Part shown: positions 1-13,485 of the stretch, in pieces | How positions within the stretch are numbered: position 1 is the first letter of the stretch | How the letters are laid out: each line of letters starts with the position of its first letter | Assembly: GCA_029204225.1 (NCBI GenBank) | Contig: CM055106.1 | Coordinates: 11,638,539 to 11,702,538 of the forward strand | DNA: 64,000 bases | Direction: 5' to 3' | From: Diphasiastrum complanatum | Taxonomy: Eukaryota > Streptophyta > Lycopodiopsida > Lycopodiales > Lycopodiaceae | The notes under the pieces: model-generated | The model's input: the letters and a program-made list of their open reading frames with translations, nothing else | Told to the model about the DNA's origin: nothing | Databases searched by the model: none | Made by a program: the position numbers and the translations under genes

Positions 1-281
1 AAATAAACAAGAAAGATACCAATGTTACAGAGAGTGAAAGCCGTAGAGCATTGTCAAACAAAAAGTCATTCATCAACATTGACTCATCACCTAGGTAGTT
101 GCAATTTTCATTGGAAGTTAGAGTAAAAAACTCTGATATGTCCTTGTCAAAATCAAGGTGGGATTGGTAACACTAAGTCTATCATCAATGATAGCAGATG
201 TTGTAAGATATAGCTTAAGATGTAGTTATAGTTGAGATACTATGTGTTGAGTACCTCTCTGAGCAAGAGATTCAGAACCGA
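1..281. repeat. Left copy of a direct repeat (LTR-like), cut by the window edge
   Basis: This segment is clearly similar to 2881-3159 in the same orientation. Shared blocks include the stretch around atagcagatgttgtaagata and the end at gagattcagaaccga. The two copies flank a minus-strand gag remnant, which is the arrangement expected of long terminal repeats. Similarity stops sharply at 281. The left limit is outside the window, so the repeat may be longer. LTR identity is an inference; no target-site duplication can be tested. Confidence 0.6.
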
Positions 282-479
282 ATCTCTATCTGGATTTTCG
301 ATTCTTAGTTGATTGTGTATTGGCACATTGGAAATCTTATCAGCATGTGAAAAGACAAATAGATGTGAGGTTGCAAAAGGGGAGAAAAACTATCAATTCA
401 CTGTGGCGGTTGCTCTTGGTTGGACATTCAAACAGATAATGGAAAATCGGTTCACTTTCTTTCTACAAGGACTCATTTC

Positions 480-1890
480 ATATTAGTGTCTTTTTGCATG
501 ATGGAGCTGGTGAATTGCGTGGTAATGTAGAAGTTTGCAAAAAACTTCTCGAGTGCGCAGCAGGTTGAGCGGTTGGGTGCTATGGTGCTCATGTTGTGTT
601 CTCGTGAGGATCCTATCGTGATTCATAACATACGTGTTGGGCAGGTAGGACCTTGTTGGATTGTTTTGGGCAGTCTTTGAAACTGTGTTTTCTAATACAG
701 TCGGGACACTCGGCGTGGTACTTGGTCTTGACTGGACAATCAACCATGAAATGGCCGGTTTCACCAAAGATGAAACATCTGTTGTTCAATGGCCCTTGTA
801 TAATGACAAAGCCATCTTGTATGGGTAATGGTTCTGGACTTTCAGGTGGATATTCATGATAAGTCAAGGAATGTCCAGATTGTGATAGTTGTCCTTCATA
901 TTGTTGGACTGTATGTGCTTGGATAGGCTGATATGAAGGACAAGCATCAATAGGATACGAGCCGGTACTGTGGGCACCATATTGGTTTTCATCTATAAGG
1001 TACCTATGCAGGGTTTGGCTGACCAGGCATACTACTTTGGATAAACTTCAGGGTAGTTTGAAACTCATTGGTGAGTTTCTCCATTTGCAATTGATGTTGC
1101 TGATTAAGCCACTCCAGCTGTGATTTCCAAAGCTGATCTCGGGTGTCCTCAATCGGCTTCGACTCATGGACAGGAGCACGTGGTGCTCGTCTTTCTCCGG
1201 ATTCATCAACATCTAATCTTTCATCTTTCTCCTTGATGGCATTGGACATAGCTAACTTTAGGCTCGTATATTCATTTGGATTGAAACTCGCGTCTGATCC
1301 ATCTTGGAAGGCTGACTAAAAACTAGATGATGAGCATCTATTCGAAGGGCTGTCCTTGTATTTGACTTTTTGAGCGTTTGAATTGCTCGATATAGTTTCG
1401 TACACGTTCATCTTTTGCCATATTGATGTTACTCAATTTGACAAAAGGACTCTCCATCAAGCGAAAGTGATAAACGACTCTTTCAAAAGTGAGTAGTAAG
1501 TCTTATCTTCACGATTGAGGTTAAAAAACCAGTCACGTGCTTTAGCGATCATGGCCATGGAAAACAGTTGGACCATAGCGTCGGGAGATGTTTTGCCGTA
1601 AATGTCACATGCATGGAATCTTTGAGAGTTCGAACTACCGTCAAACTTTGGTAGATCTAACTTGGGTGTTCGTCTCTCAAGGCGCTCCGTGAGTGGCAAA
1701 AACTCCATTCAGGTGTATTCGGGCATGTGATGTTTCAACACTGTGAACATGGGTTCGTGCTCTTGAAGACTCGGCTCTATCGGACTCTTGTACCTTGAAT
1801 GGGTTTGTGGAGGGCTCGTGTATGTGGGACCACATTCGGTAGAACCTATGACATCTGATTTGTTCAACTGTAGCCTCATTTTGTATGGAT
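480..1890 (-). pseudogene. Degenerate Ty3/gypsy-type gag remnant
   Basis: Read on the minus strand, this is a broken gag polyprotein closely related to the gag at 53.2-54.5 kb. Around 1457-1708 it keeps the retrotransposon-gag core (RTPKLDLPKFDG, then ACDIYG and AMVQLFSM). A gap of about six residues is present just before ACDIYG, and stops or frameshifts follow. Near 720-790 a zinc-knuckle region reads RCFIFGETGHFMVDC: the second cysteine of the CX2CX4HX4C knuckle has become Phe, whereas the 53.5 kb relative keeps CFICGETGHFMANC. No protease, RT or integrase follows. Gag would package element RNA into cytoplasmic particles; this copy cannot make an intact protein. Confidence 0.75.
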
Positions 1891-2039
1891 AATCTGCTGG
1901 GGTATTTGGTGATGTATGGTGGTCCGTTGGTTACGGTGGTGTCTTTTTGGTGTTGGGTATGAGTTTCTGGTATTTTTGGATATTTTTTTTTTGGGTTTTT
2001 GGTGTTTTTAGAATGTTTAGGATTTTTTGGCTTGAAAAT

Positions 2040-2395
2040 AGACGCAAAAAAATCTCAAAAAAGCACGGAAGATATTTCGAAAATGCTCAGAAAATCTAGA
2101 AAAAACATGAAAAATATCTCGAAAATGCCTGAAAAAATCTAGAAAAATCTTGGAAAAACACTTAAAATTCGCGAACAATGCTCAAAAAAATCTAGAAAAA
2201 TCTCGAATAGGCACGAAAAAATCTCGAAAATACACAAAAAAAAATCTAGATAAGGCTCAAAAATTCTCGAAAATGCATGAAAAAAAAATCTCAAAAATGC
2301 ACGAAAAATCTAGAAAAATCTCAAAAAACATGCAAAAATCTAGGAAATATTCTTGAAAAAAACTCGAAAATTCTCAAAAATTCAAAAAGCATTCT
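2040..2395. repeat. Degenerate short tandem repeat (aaaatctcgaaaatgc-like)
   Basis: About 350 bases are made of irregular repeats of aatctagaaaaa, tctcgaaaatgc and aatgcatgaaaaa with variable spacing. The open frame across it is lysine- and serine-rich purely from this repetition. It lies in what would be the leader between the right-hand LTR-like repeat and the gag remnant. Confidence 0.7.
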
Positions 2396-2880
2396 AGAGA
2401 CAAAAGAAACTAATAAAAGGTACTGATGGCAGCCAAAAATAACAGCAAACAAGACTTACTATAGTAGCCTATCACTTTTGAAAATCTCCTAAGATCATAC
2501 ACAATAGCTTGAAGACGATACACAAAGCAATGCTCTCAATGGAGGAAGAAACTGTGACAATGATCTATTGATCTCTCTCAACAAACAATAAGTTTCTCCA
2601 ACCTATTTTCCATGAATTTCAACCTAATATAGGTGAGAGATATGACTTGCTGTAGTTGACTCAAAAAGGAATATGACGATGAGATGCAGGAATCAACTCT
2701 AACGTTACAAATATTTCTCAAAGTTTCAGTAAGCTCAAAGATCGTAACTCTGTGCAAGGTGATCTGAAGGTGGATATATGAATGACAATGTATTCTTGAG
2801 ATGCTCTATGGAAGACTCTCGTGCAGTAGGTATTTTTCATGCAAAAATTAATCACACACTAGGAATGAAGAGCAACAAGG

Positions 2881-3159
2881 AAATAAACAAACTGTACAGA
2901 GAGTGAGAACTATAGTGCACTTGTCGAACAAAACTTGCATTCATCAACATTGATAATGTACCTTGATAGTTGCAATATTTCATTTGTTTTGTAGAGTAAT
3001 GTGACTTACTCTAACATGCCCTTGTCAAAACAAGACAAGGTTGGTGATACTAAAGTTTACTATCATTTATAGCAGATGTTGTAAGATATAGCTTGAGATG
3101 CAGGTATGGTTTAGGTACTATGTCCTGAGGACCTCTTTGAATAAGAGATTCAGAACCGA
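2881..3159. repeat. Right copy of the LTR-like direct repeat
   Basis: This is the partner of 1-281, offset by about 2.88 kb, with small indels. It begins in the shared aaataaacaa block and ends at cagaaccga, after which the flanks differ. For a minus-strand element this copy would be the 5' LTR. The left limit is uncertain because the other copy is cut by the window edge. Confidence 0.6.
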
Positions 3160-5949
<2,790 letters not shown>

Positions 5950-6800
5950 AACAGGAGCTCTATAGTTGTTGTACTCAATTACACACCAGATGAGGCATTC
6001 AGTGGTAAGAAGCCTAGGAAATGATTTACGCGTGTTTGGATGTAGAGTCTATTTTCATATTCCTAGGAGCAAGAGAAGCTAATGCAAGTGAAAGCATTGA
6101 AGTGCAACTTCATAAGGTATGATGAGCCAACTAAGGGATATCAATGCTATGATCTAGTTGTGACCCAGTTGGATGGCATACACATATAAGTTGTGATGTC
6201 ATATTTGATGAGATTCATACATTTGGAAATGATAAAAATAATAGTGATGATCTATCCAAGCTTCCCATTGAGGATGAAGTAGCACCACCACCTCATATTG
6301 ACAAGTAAGATGAGGATGAAGGATTTGGTACTCTTTGGATTGTGGAGACAAGGTGGAGCATTAAAAACAAACCTATTGAACTAGAAAGGGCCAAGGTTGT
6401 AGGAGATAAGCAAAAGGAGAAGGATGCACCTTGAAACACATATTCACCTCATAGTGGATGGCTGCAATGGAAGTTACGTAAGTGGTACATGAAGCTCATG
6501 TATGACAAAGAAGGCAAAGTTATAAAGTTTAGTAAAGAGGGAGAGCTACAACTATCTACAAGAGAGAAGAAAGAGCCCGATAGATTTCAACTAGATCTTG
6601 CACTTATGCATATTATTTGGTCCAAAAGACCCTCTTGTTATCAGAAAGCCAAGGAAGATGAAAGTTGGCAAAGGGTGATGCATTGGTATGCTTATCATTT
6701 GTCATTTGAAATTTGCTTGTATCATTTAGATTTTTCTTGGAAACAATCCAACACCCATGATTCAAGTTTGAGGGATAAATCAATTGATTGAGGAGGGCAG
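5950..6800 (+). pseudogene. Ty1/copia pol relic (integrase end to RT start)
   Basis: Fragments in shifting frames match the order of copia pol. Near 6035 there is a LRVFGCRVYFHIP block (copia HLRVFGC), followed by KCNFIRYDEPTKGYQCYD, the usual C-terminal integrase block. The linker follows near 6560 with EPDRFQLDL and then SCYQKAKEDESWQRVM, which corresponds to the start of the RT domain. Several in-frame stops and frameshifts break it. The RT palm, RNase H and gag are not seen. Copia integrase inserts element cDNA into the host genome; this copy is inactive. Confidence 0.7.
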
Positions 6801-6889
6801 AGTAATGAGTGAATCAATGGACAACATAGAAGTAACTTAGTCATTCCAATATGCTAATGACATTGTTATTACCTTGGTAACTAGTAAAC

Positions 6890-7345
6890 AACATATACTA
6901 CAAACTTTAATTAATGCGTTCAAAGATGTTTGCTTTGCTAAACTACCTCATGAATTACCACTCGCGAGGGTGGTAGACCATCGGATAAAGGTGTTGATGG
7001 GGAGCTAACCAAACTTTTGTCAACCTTACAAATTTAGCTGAATAGAGTAAAATGAGGTGGCTTGACAATTAGTGGAATACTTTGAAATGGGACATATTTG
7101 ACCTAGTAAGTCACCATGAGGAGCATCATTTTTTTTATAGATAAAGATGATGGGAATATTCACATGTGTATCGATTACAAAAGAGGTTGAATAGTCCTAC
7201 TTTAAAAAACAAATGCATACTATCTAGAATGGATAATATTGTAGACTAGAGCTAGATATTTTACTAAGATTGATCTCAAAGCATGATGTTGTCATCCACA
7301 CCCCAATGATGTTATGTCATGTGTTGTCCGATATTAATTAACATT
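6890..7345 (+). pseudogene. Ty3/gypsy reverse transcriptase relic
   Basis: Broken plus-strand frames give FAKLPHELP, then RVVDHRIKVL, QLVEYFEMGHI and PSKSP, which is the linker and first RT motif of gypsy pol. These are followed by DDGNIHMCIDYK and then YFTKIDLKA, the RT fingers and the KIDL motif. Many stops are present, and the catalytic YxDD region is missing or unrecognisable. It lies just upstream of an LTR at 7694 but need not belong to the same insertion. Confidence 0.7.
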
Positions 7346-7693
7346 TGATTTCATTTGCTTGTAAGGTCAGTAAAATGGTATCGTCACTTAAATTCATGTG
7401 CTTTCACTCCATACAACCATTGAATGGAGCACATGCCACATAGCTTAATATAGTTTGGTCATGATCAGGACATTAGCTTTCTCAAAGATAGAGAAGATAT
7501 TGTAAAGTTGACTTATGTTTAGCGATAATGTCTCAAAAGGCTCTAATGGTTGACACTCCCAAGTTCAAGCAAGTCTAGATTGAGCCCCAACCTACGGACG
7601 AATCAGCCAATCACTTAAGGTAGAAGTCCATATAGCTTTGAAGCTTGAGTCACGAGGCTTAGATAGGTCTTGGAGCTCATTGTCATGAGCAAT
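7346..7693. other. Non-coding, no feature recognised
   Basis: This short stretch between the gypsy RT relic and the LTR has no frame that can be assigned. Confidence 0.4.
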
Positions 7694-8151
7694 TGTAAAA
7701 TATGAATTGTAAAATGTAATTGTGTAATTTGTAAAGTTATGGTTTTAGTGGAAATGTATTTACATGGTTAGGTAGATAAATTAGGACAAGTTGCTTTAAA
7801 ATAATTGATATTACGAAGTTAGAATAGGTAGATTGGTTGATGATAAGTATGTTGGAGGGTTTGCGGATCCCAAGGCAACCCTAACCCTAGCTAATAAGTG
7901 AGAGGGATTTGGCATCCTGCGTGTGTAAGTCCAACCCGATGATCACATAGAGATTTGATTAATTAGAAAGTTAATAAAAGGACTTTAGGCCTTTTTGTGG
8001 GACTTGTAATGTCACAGGGCCTAAATGTCAAGTTAGTGAATAAAGTTAGGTTTTCCTCCAATTTGGATGGTTCCCACTCTTTTTTGAATTTGAATAATTA
8101 GGGAGGCTAAAATGGACCAATAGGATTCAGAGGCCAGGGTCCTCCTCTCTA

Positions 8152-8208
8152 CTATAAAAAGGGACCAACTCGAGTTTCCCACACATGTACATATCTTCAT
8201 TTCAATAA
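8152..8208 (+). promoter_or_regulatory. LTR TATA box and poly(A) signal
   Basis: ctataaaaaggg at 8151-8163 is a good plant TATA box. AATAAA follows at 8203-8208, about 50 bases on. Close TATA and poly(A) signals are typical of the U3/R border of an LTR. Confidence 0.6.
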
Positions 8209-8354
8209 AGCAGATTGGTACTCTTGTGAAATGGATTTATGAATGTCCTTGCTCTCTATCTTTTTCCTCCACCTCTCATGCTTTTATTGTGTTTGCTAAT
8301 TGTTGGATCTGATTGTTATTGGGATTGCATGTTTTTATACTTTTTATGAGAAAG

Positions 8355-8359
<5 letters not shown>

Positions 8360-8450
<91 letters not shown>
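8360..8450. repeat. (GA)n microsatellite inside the LTR
   Basis: About 45 uninterrupted GA units. They lie between the LTR poly(A) signal and its 3' end, so they would be within the element transcript if it were expressed. Confidence 0.97.
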
Positions 8451-8452
<2 letters not shown>

Positions 8453-8675
8453 AGCTATCTTCATTGTGGATCTAGTATTAATGGATGTAGTGTTAATGCT
8501 TAGGGTTAATGGATGTTAGAGTTAGATGTGAATCTTCCATTCATGCTGAAATCTGAACTATGCTATCGCTCTCATGGGAACGAATCTATGCGTGACAACT
8601 AACTTCATCTCCTCGATGCTAGATTGATTAGATCTTGGGTTGAGAATATGCAAGGAAAGAGACCCACTACAATTT

Positions 8676-8694
8676 TGGCACCGTTGCTCGGGAA
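8676..8694 (+). other. Primer-binding site, tRNA-Asp type
   Basis: tggcaccgttgctcggga is close to TGGCGCCGTTGCCGGGG, the complement of the plant tRNA-Asp 3' end that many Athila/Tat-like gypsy elements use. Its position directly after the LTR end at 8670 supports the call. Confidence 0.65.
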
Positions 8695-9004
8695 CTACGC
8701 CATTTTTTCAGTTTGTAGCATGTTTGTTGGATGGTTAGCTTGCATTAGGCATCTTGTCGTGGCGTGAATATTGTTAATTCTGCATTTAGGGTTAGTTTCG
8801 GAGTGATTTTGCCTGATTTAAGTGGATTTGCTTGTTTGAAATCTAGTCTGATTGTAGAACAGGGAAAGCTATTCAAATCACCAATCTTAAGATCCATTTG
8901 GATCTGAGATATCAGAAAAAACAACAAAAATCAGTCAAATATGCCAGATTTTGGTCAAAAGGAGATAAAAATCGTCATTAGAGCTGATAATGTTGTGTCC
9001 TCTT

Positions 9005-9935
9005 TCAAGAAACGTTTGCCGAGTTATAGGCACCTTCAATTTTAATCACCAAACCTTCAGTTTGAGGGCGAACAATCCTTTCCAGCAAATTTCTAGAAAC
9101 ATTAGGAAAACCATAAAAAAATATCAAAAAATCATCAAAATCCTAAAAATACAGAAAAAGAACCTTCGTCCAATTCACTGTGCATAGGTGTGATTCAGAT
9201 TTATCTACTGCCAGGTCGGTGAAGAATTATATCAGAAATAGAAGGTTTCTCAGAGGATCAGTTGTCATATTGTCATATTTTGTCAAAAAAATCTTTTTTT
9301 TGCAAAAAATACTAGTATTACTTTTGATTCTTCGCCAGAACCTTCGTCGAGTTTTCAGATCATTCTATTTATAGTAAATTACTATTTCTGAGCTTGGCAA
9401 ACGTTCATCCTATCCAGATCATAGAAAATCTTTATTTTTATCCTTGCTAAACTACAAAAATTGTGTTTTTGTGTGCCAAAAACCTTTGCCAGTCTTAACC
9501 TAGCTTTATTTGTGTTAGATTCTAGGATTTTCAAAAGATAATTTTTGATGAAAAATGACTTATTAAAGCACGGTTTCGATCATATGTTGCCTATATAGTA
9601 TTGGAAACCTTTGCTGAACTTACAGATTATACATCCACTTCAGATATATCTATACTGACTTGGGCGAAGGTTCTTTTCTAGAAAAAGTACTTGTTTCTGA
9701 GTTAGGCAAATGATCAACAATATGCCATTTTGGGAACCTTCGCCGAGCACCTTACTCTCCTCAGAAACCTTCGCTGACATGCTAGATGGTCTTAAAATGT
9801 CAAAATTAGGTTGGCTATAGGTTCAGAGCCTGAAAGTTGCATTTATGACAGTACTTGGGCGAAGGGTCATCCTTCGCCAGACCTGAAAACGTTCGCCGGA
9901 TGGCTTCAGAACCTCAAAAACCTTCGCCAAGATTT
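9005..9935. repeat. Dispersed aaCCTTCGCCgag motif array in a retroelement leader
   Basis: A motif close to aaccttcgccgag occurs about a dozen times in 0.93 kb. Examples are near 9011, 9161, 9339, 9481, 9606, 9735, 9766, 9871, 9888 and 9919. Reversed copies (ggcgaaggtt or ggcaaacgtt) lie near 9396, 9663 and 9858. It is downstream of the primer-binding site, where the untranslated leader of a gypsy element should be. No coding frame is evident. Confidence 0.6.
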
Positions 9936-9939
9936 TTAT

Positions 9940-11969
9940 AGCCTATTTTCACGGTACTGAGCAAGTCTGCAAATTTTTGTTTAGAACTGATCAGCCAAAC
10001 TAGTACTCTGTGTAATGGACCCTCCAAATTCACCTATAAGTTGGCTAAATTCGATTCTTTTCTCACTTGTACTAGTGAAGCTCTTGCCAATTTTTCCAGC
10101 GACCAAAGCCTTCAAAACTTTCGGTACTGTTTTTTGATATACACTCTTGCCTATTACTTTCATTTTATGTCCTTTTTCATCATGTCTTCCACAGATGTCT
10201 AGGAATTTTCCACATCGACTCTTGAATGTTCTTGAAATTGATTGGCTATGGTCGACATGAATCTGTCTGAAACTCTACCCTATGTCCTAGTTCGACTGAC
10301 CGACAAAAGATTTGTCATCAAGTTCGGGACATACAATTCAAGTAAAATTTGTCGTGATGAATACATAGTTCATTATTTGCAAAGTCTTTTGTATAATAAA
10401 ATAAGACTAAAATGTTCTCATCATGTTTGTCCATCTCTTGCATAATGTCTCGTTGCAAAAGCATCTAATTCGACATATTCTTGTAAAGTAAAAGGATAGA
10501 TTAAATTTTCTAAGATATAGAATTGGATTTAAGGCAAATGATTTTTAAGATGAACAATATATGTTTACCAGATTGGGCTCCTTAGTTTGAAAAAGTGCAT
10601 GCCATATAGACCCTAATCGACAACAATTGTTGTCAAGGCTATGACAATATAAGTCTATGATCTAATATTGGTTTGAAGCAAGAAAAAGGTACGATTATGT
10701 AAAGAGATCAAAGAAACACTTATAACAATATCTAGCTCATAGAGTATTATGATTATGTGATGATGTGTGAACATGGTATTGATAAATTTGGTGAAGAATG
10801 TGGCATCAATATTAGAAAGAGTAGTAGTTGCTCCAAAATCAGCTTAAGAGTAGCTTCGATAGCATCCACCTTGGAACATACAACATCTAATCTCTGTGAA
10901 TCGACTTGTGTTGCTTGCGGATGCCATAGTAGAAGAATAGGTAGTAGAAACAAAGCAAAACCAAGCTTTCAGCACCTCAAATCACTACACAAATAGGTTA
11001 CCCTGAATTCCTAGAAGAACTGGATAGAATAGACTTCCTACAACCAAGTTCTAACTACACATAGACTCTTCTTCTCAAAAAATCAGCAAACTAGGGTTTC
11101 AAACTGACAATTGGCCAAAAAACTATGGATGTTCACCGAATCAGAAGGCGAAAAGCCATGCTCTACCAGCGACCTACCACAAGAAGCTTATTGCAACTGA
11201 CAAATCTAAAAAATACTGAGTATTGAAGAAGTTACAAACAGATTTACAAATCCTATGTGGGCTGAATTTTCACAGAAGCAAAGAGTACTGAAGGCAAGAG
11301 TGATAAAATCCATGTTGATTTTCCCTGATAAGGCTCTCTCATGAATACCCATTGTAAGTTTGTAAGCTTTTGTCACTGGTCAATTGATCCACAGCACCTC
11401 ATTTTGGTGCCCATTTTTCAGATAATGAGAAAGGCAGGCTCTTTGTCATTATGTTCAATCCAATAAGGCATTTTAATTGCAAGCGCATTTCCCCAGATAT
11501 GCATCTGCATAACTTATTTTGGATCTTGAATCTTTGCAATCAGTATCACTATATGCTAAAGGCTCTTGTGTGCTGCCTTTGTCTTTATTTTACTGTTCAG
11601 ATTAGCATATAGATGTATTTCTGGTTTTGATCGTGCCTTTTTTATTTCTATTTATGCGTATAAGAAGAACATAATCTACAACTTGTGCGTCTAGCATCAC
11701 ACATTGAAGGTTGAGGCAAGTGAATATAAAAGTACCTATATGACTTGCACCATAAGAGTTACGTGCTGAATCATATGAACACTGTCCACTGAATCATATC
11801 AACTATAAATGTGAATTGACAATGAATGTTCAGCTTAGGGGTATGAACCAGTAATATATGACAATAGCCTATTGGATCCATATAGAAGCTTAAATACCAG
11901 TCAAAAATTGAGAGGCCATTACAATTTTTTCAAAGCAAAATTGTAACTTTTGGCATAAATATCTTCATA

Positions 11970-11970
<1 letters not shown>
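9940..11970. other. No gene recognised; probable retroelement leader or flank
   Basis: Short frames at 10242-10445 (plus) and 10753-10953 (minus) match nothing I recognise. On the minus strand 10750-11330 has the composition of a retroelement leader, with short phrases also seen near 30980, but no domain is visible. Confidence 0.4.

Positions 11971-12058
<88 letters not shown>
11971..12058. repeat. (TG)n microsatellite, 44 units
   Basis: An uninterrupted TG array 82 bases to the left of the first Helitron. Confidence 0.98.
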
Positions 12059-12061
<3 letters not shown>

Positions 12062-12140
12062 AAAGAGAATATAAAAATATTTGGCTATGTACCTAGAGAT
12101 TCTAAATTATCATTTGCTTTGGCAGTGTACTTTGGACATA

Positions 12141-12188
<48 letters not shown>

Positions 12189-12573
12189 CTTATGTACAGT
12201 TTTGCGCATGTGTATGGGTGCACCATGCATGCTCCTCCCCTCACCCATGCATGAGCTTTTTCTAACTAAAAAACTTGGGGAGGAGGACGCATGTATGAGG
12301 AAAACGATGCATGGCCCTCCTCCCCATGCATGCATCAAAGGGGCCCACTCCAAATTCAAATTATCTTTACCAACACACAGTGTTTTGAAGTGCGTGTACA
12401 TACTTTCATCGTGAAAGGTGTTAAACAAATGAGACTTTCATTATCAAAAATTTAAAAGGTGCTCTAAGGATTTTTTTAAATTATCAGACTTTCCATGGGA
12501 AAGGTTGAAATAAAAATACATTTCTATGAAGATCGGCCTCCATTGCCCGTCAACGACGGGCACTCTTTACTAG
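12141..12573 (+). mobile_element. Short non-autonomous Helitron (copy A)
   Basis: The element starts TC (TCTATATATA) after a host A and ends CTAG before a host T, the hallmark of Helitron insertion between A and T. A perfect hairpin, TGCCCGTC-AAC-GACGGGCA, lies at 12544-12562, eleven bases before the terminus. Its 5' 160 bases match the 5' end of the larger element at 12590-15622 in inverted orientation, and the two 3' hairpins are identical. No Rep-helicase is encoded, so it would depend on an autonomous relative. Confidence 0.75.
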
Positions 12574-12589
12574 TATATATATATATATA
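12574..12589. repeat. (TA)8 spacer between two Helitrons
   Basis: Sixteen bases of alternating TA separate the two Helitron 3' ends. Helitrons commonly insert in AT-rich DNA. Confidence 0.8.
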
Positions 12590-12728
12590 CTAGTTGCTTG
12601 TGCCCGTCGTTGACGGGCAATGGCATGCGTCGATGGTGAACGTGCGTCAATGGCGGCGATGGCGAACGTGCGTGCACGCACGCGTCTGTGTGTGCATGCG
12701 TGTGTGTGCATGCCCTAATGGCTTTGAC

Positions 12729-12730
<2 letters not shown>

Positions 12731-12803
<73 letters not shown>
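12731..12803. repeat. (TG)n microsatellite within Helitron B
   Basis: An uninterrupted TG array. A short plant telomere-like run, ctagggtttagggtttaggg, follows at 12864-12883. Confidence 0.95.
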
Positions 12804-12804
<1 letters not shown>

Positions 12805-13093
12805 GTGGATTAGAATTATGTTGTAGCTTTAGGCTTTAGGCTTAGGCTGGGTGTGTGTGTGTGCTAGGGTTTAGGGTTTAGGGTGTGTGTGCGTGAGAGA
12901 GCTCGAAAGTGTGTGTGTGTGTGTGTGTTGTTGTGCGTGTGTTTGTGTGTGACAGGTGGCTGATGGTCACTGATGATCATTGACGGGTGGCCGATGTATG
13001 TGTGTGTATGTACGTGAGTGCATGTGTTATCTGTGTATGTGGATTTGTGTGTATGATTTGTGCTTGATAGTGTGTGTGATTTATGTGGTCAAT

Positions 13094-13094
<1 letters not shown>

Positions 13095-13181
<87 letters not shown>

Positions 13182-13196
13182 CCGCGCGCACGCGCG
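13095..13196. repeat. (TG)n followed by alternating CG
   Basis: The TG array (13095-13174, one TA interruption) passes into a CG-alternating stretch to about 13196. The whole is alternating purine-pyrimidine, a composition prone to Z-DNA. Confidence 0.95.
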
Positions 13197-13279
13197 TATG
13201 TGTATGCATGTGTGATTTATGTGGCCGATGGTGTGTGCATGTGTGTATGAGTGTGCATGTGCATTTCTCTGTGTATGAG

Positions 13280-13485
13280 TGTGCATGTGCATTTCTCTGT
13301 GTATACTGAACTGCTTGGAGCCCGATTTGTTGATGCAGGCTCGTCTCGACGTGCAGCACTGGATGGAACAGACGACATGCATGACGGAGCCTGTTGCAAT
13401 ACTGGACCACTTCTTGAAAATGCCAAAAAGTAAACGATCGACTTTATCAGCACACCAAGTAGGTTGTTGCAAGTATGGATAAAGT
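13280..13485 (+). other. Unidentified coding-like fragment inside Helitron B
   Basis: A plus-strand frame ending at 13482 has balanced amino-acid composition after 13310 and is not microsatellite-derived, unlike its surroundings. I do not recognise it. Helitrons can capture host gene pieces, so it may be a captured exon, but chance is equally possible. Confidence 0.25.

Larger units (their letters stand above)
7694..8670 (+). repeat. Ty3/gypsy-type long terminal repeat
   Basis: The segment starts TGTAAAATATG and ends CACTACA, six bases before an Asp-type primer-binding site, which fits a 5' LTR of about 977 bases. It contains a TATA box (ctataaaaa, 8152-8160) and an AATAAA signal (8203-8208). 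A (GA)n array lies within its 3' half. The first 180 or so bases reappear on the opposite strand at about 60780-61010, so it belongs to a family with another member in this window. The exact start is uncertain because aattgtaaaat is repeated three times at the 5' end. Confidence 0.65.

Noticed and set aside
429-446. QTDNGK-like integrase motif on the plus strand
   Set aside because: Six residues only, with no supporting integrase sequence on either side; probably chance.
12972-13472. Cys/Val and His/Thr repeat proteins across the TG array
   Set aside because: Direct translation of (TG)n and (CA)n.
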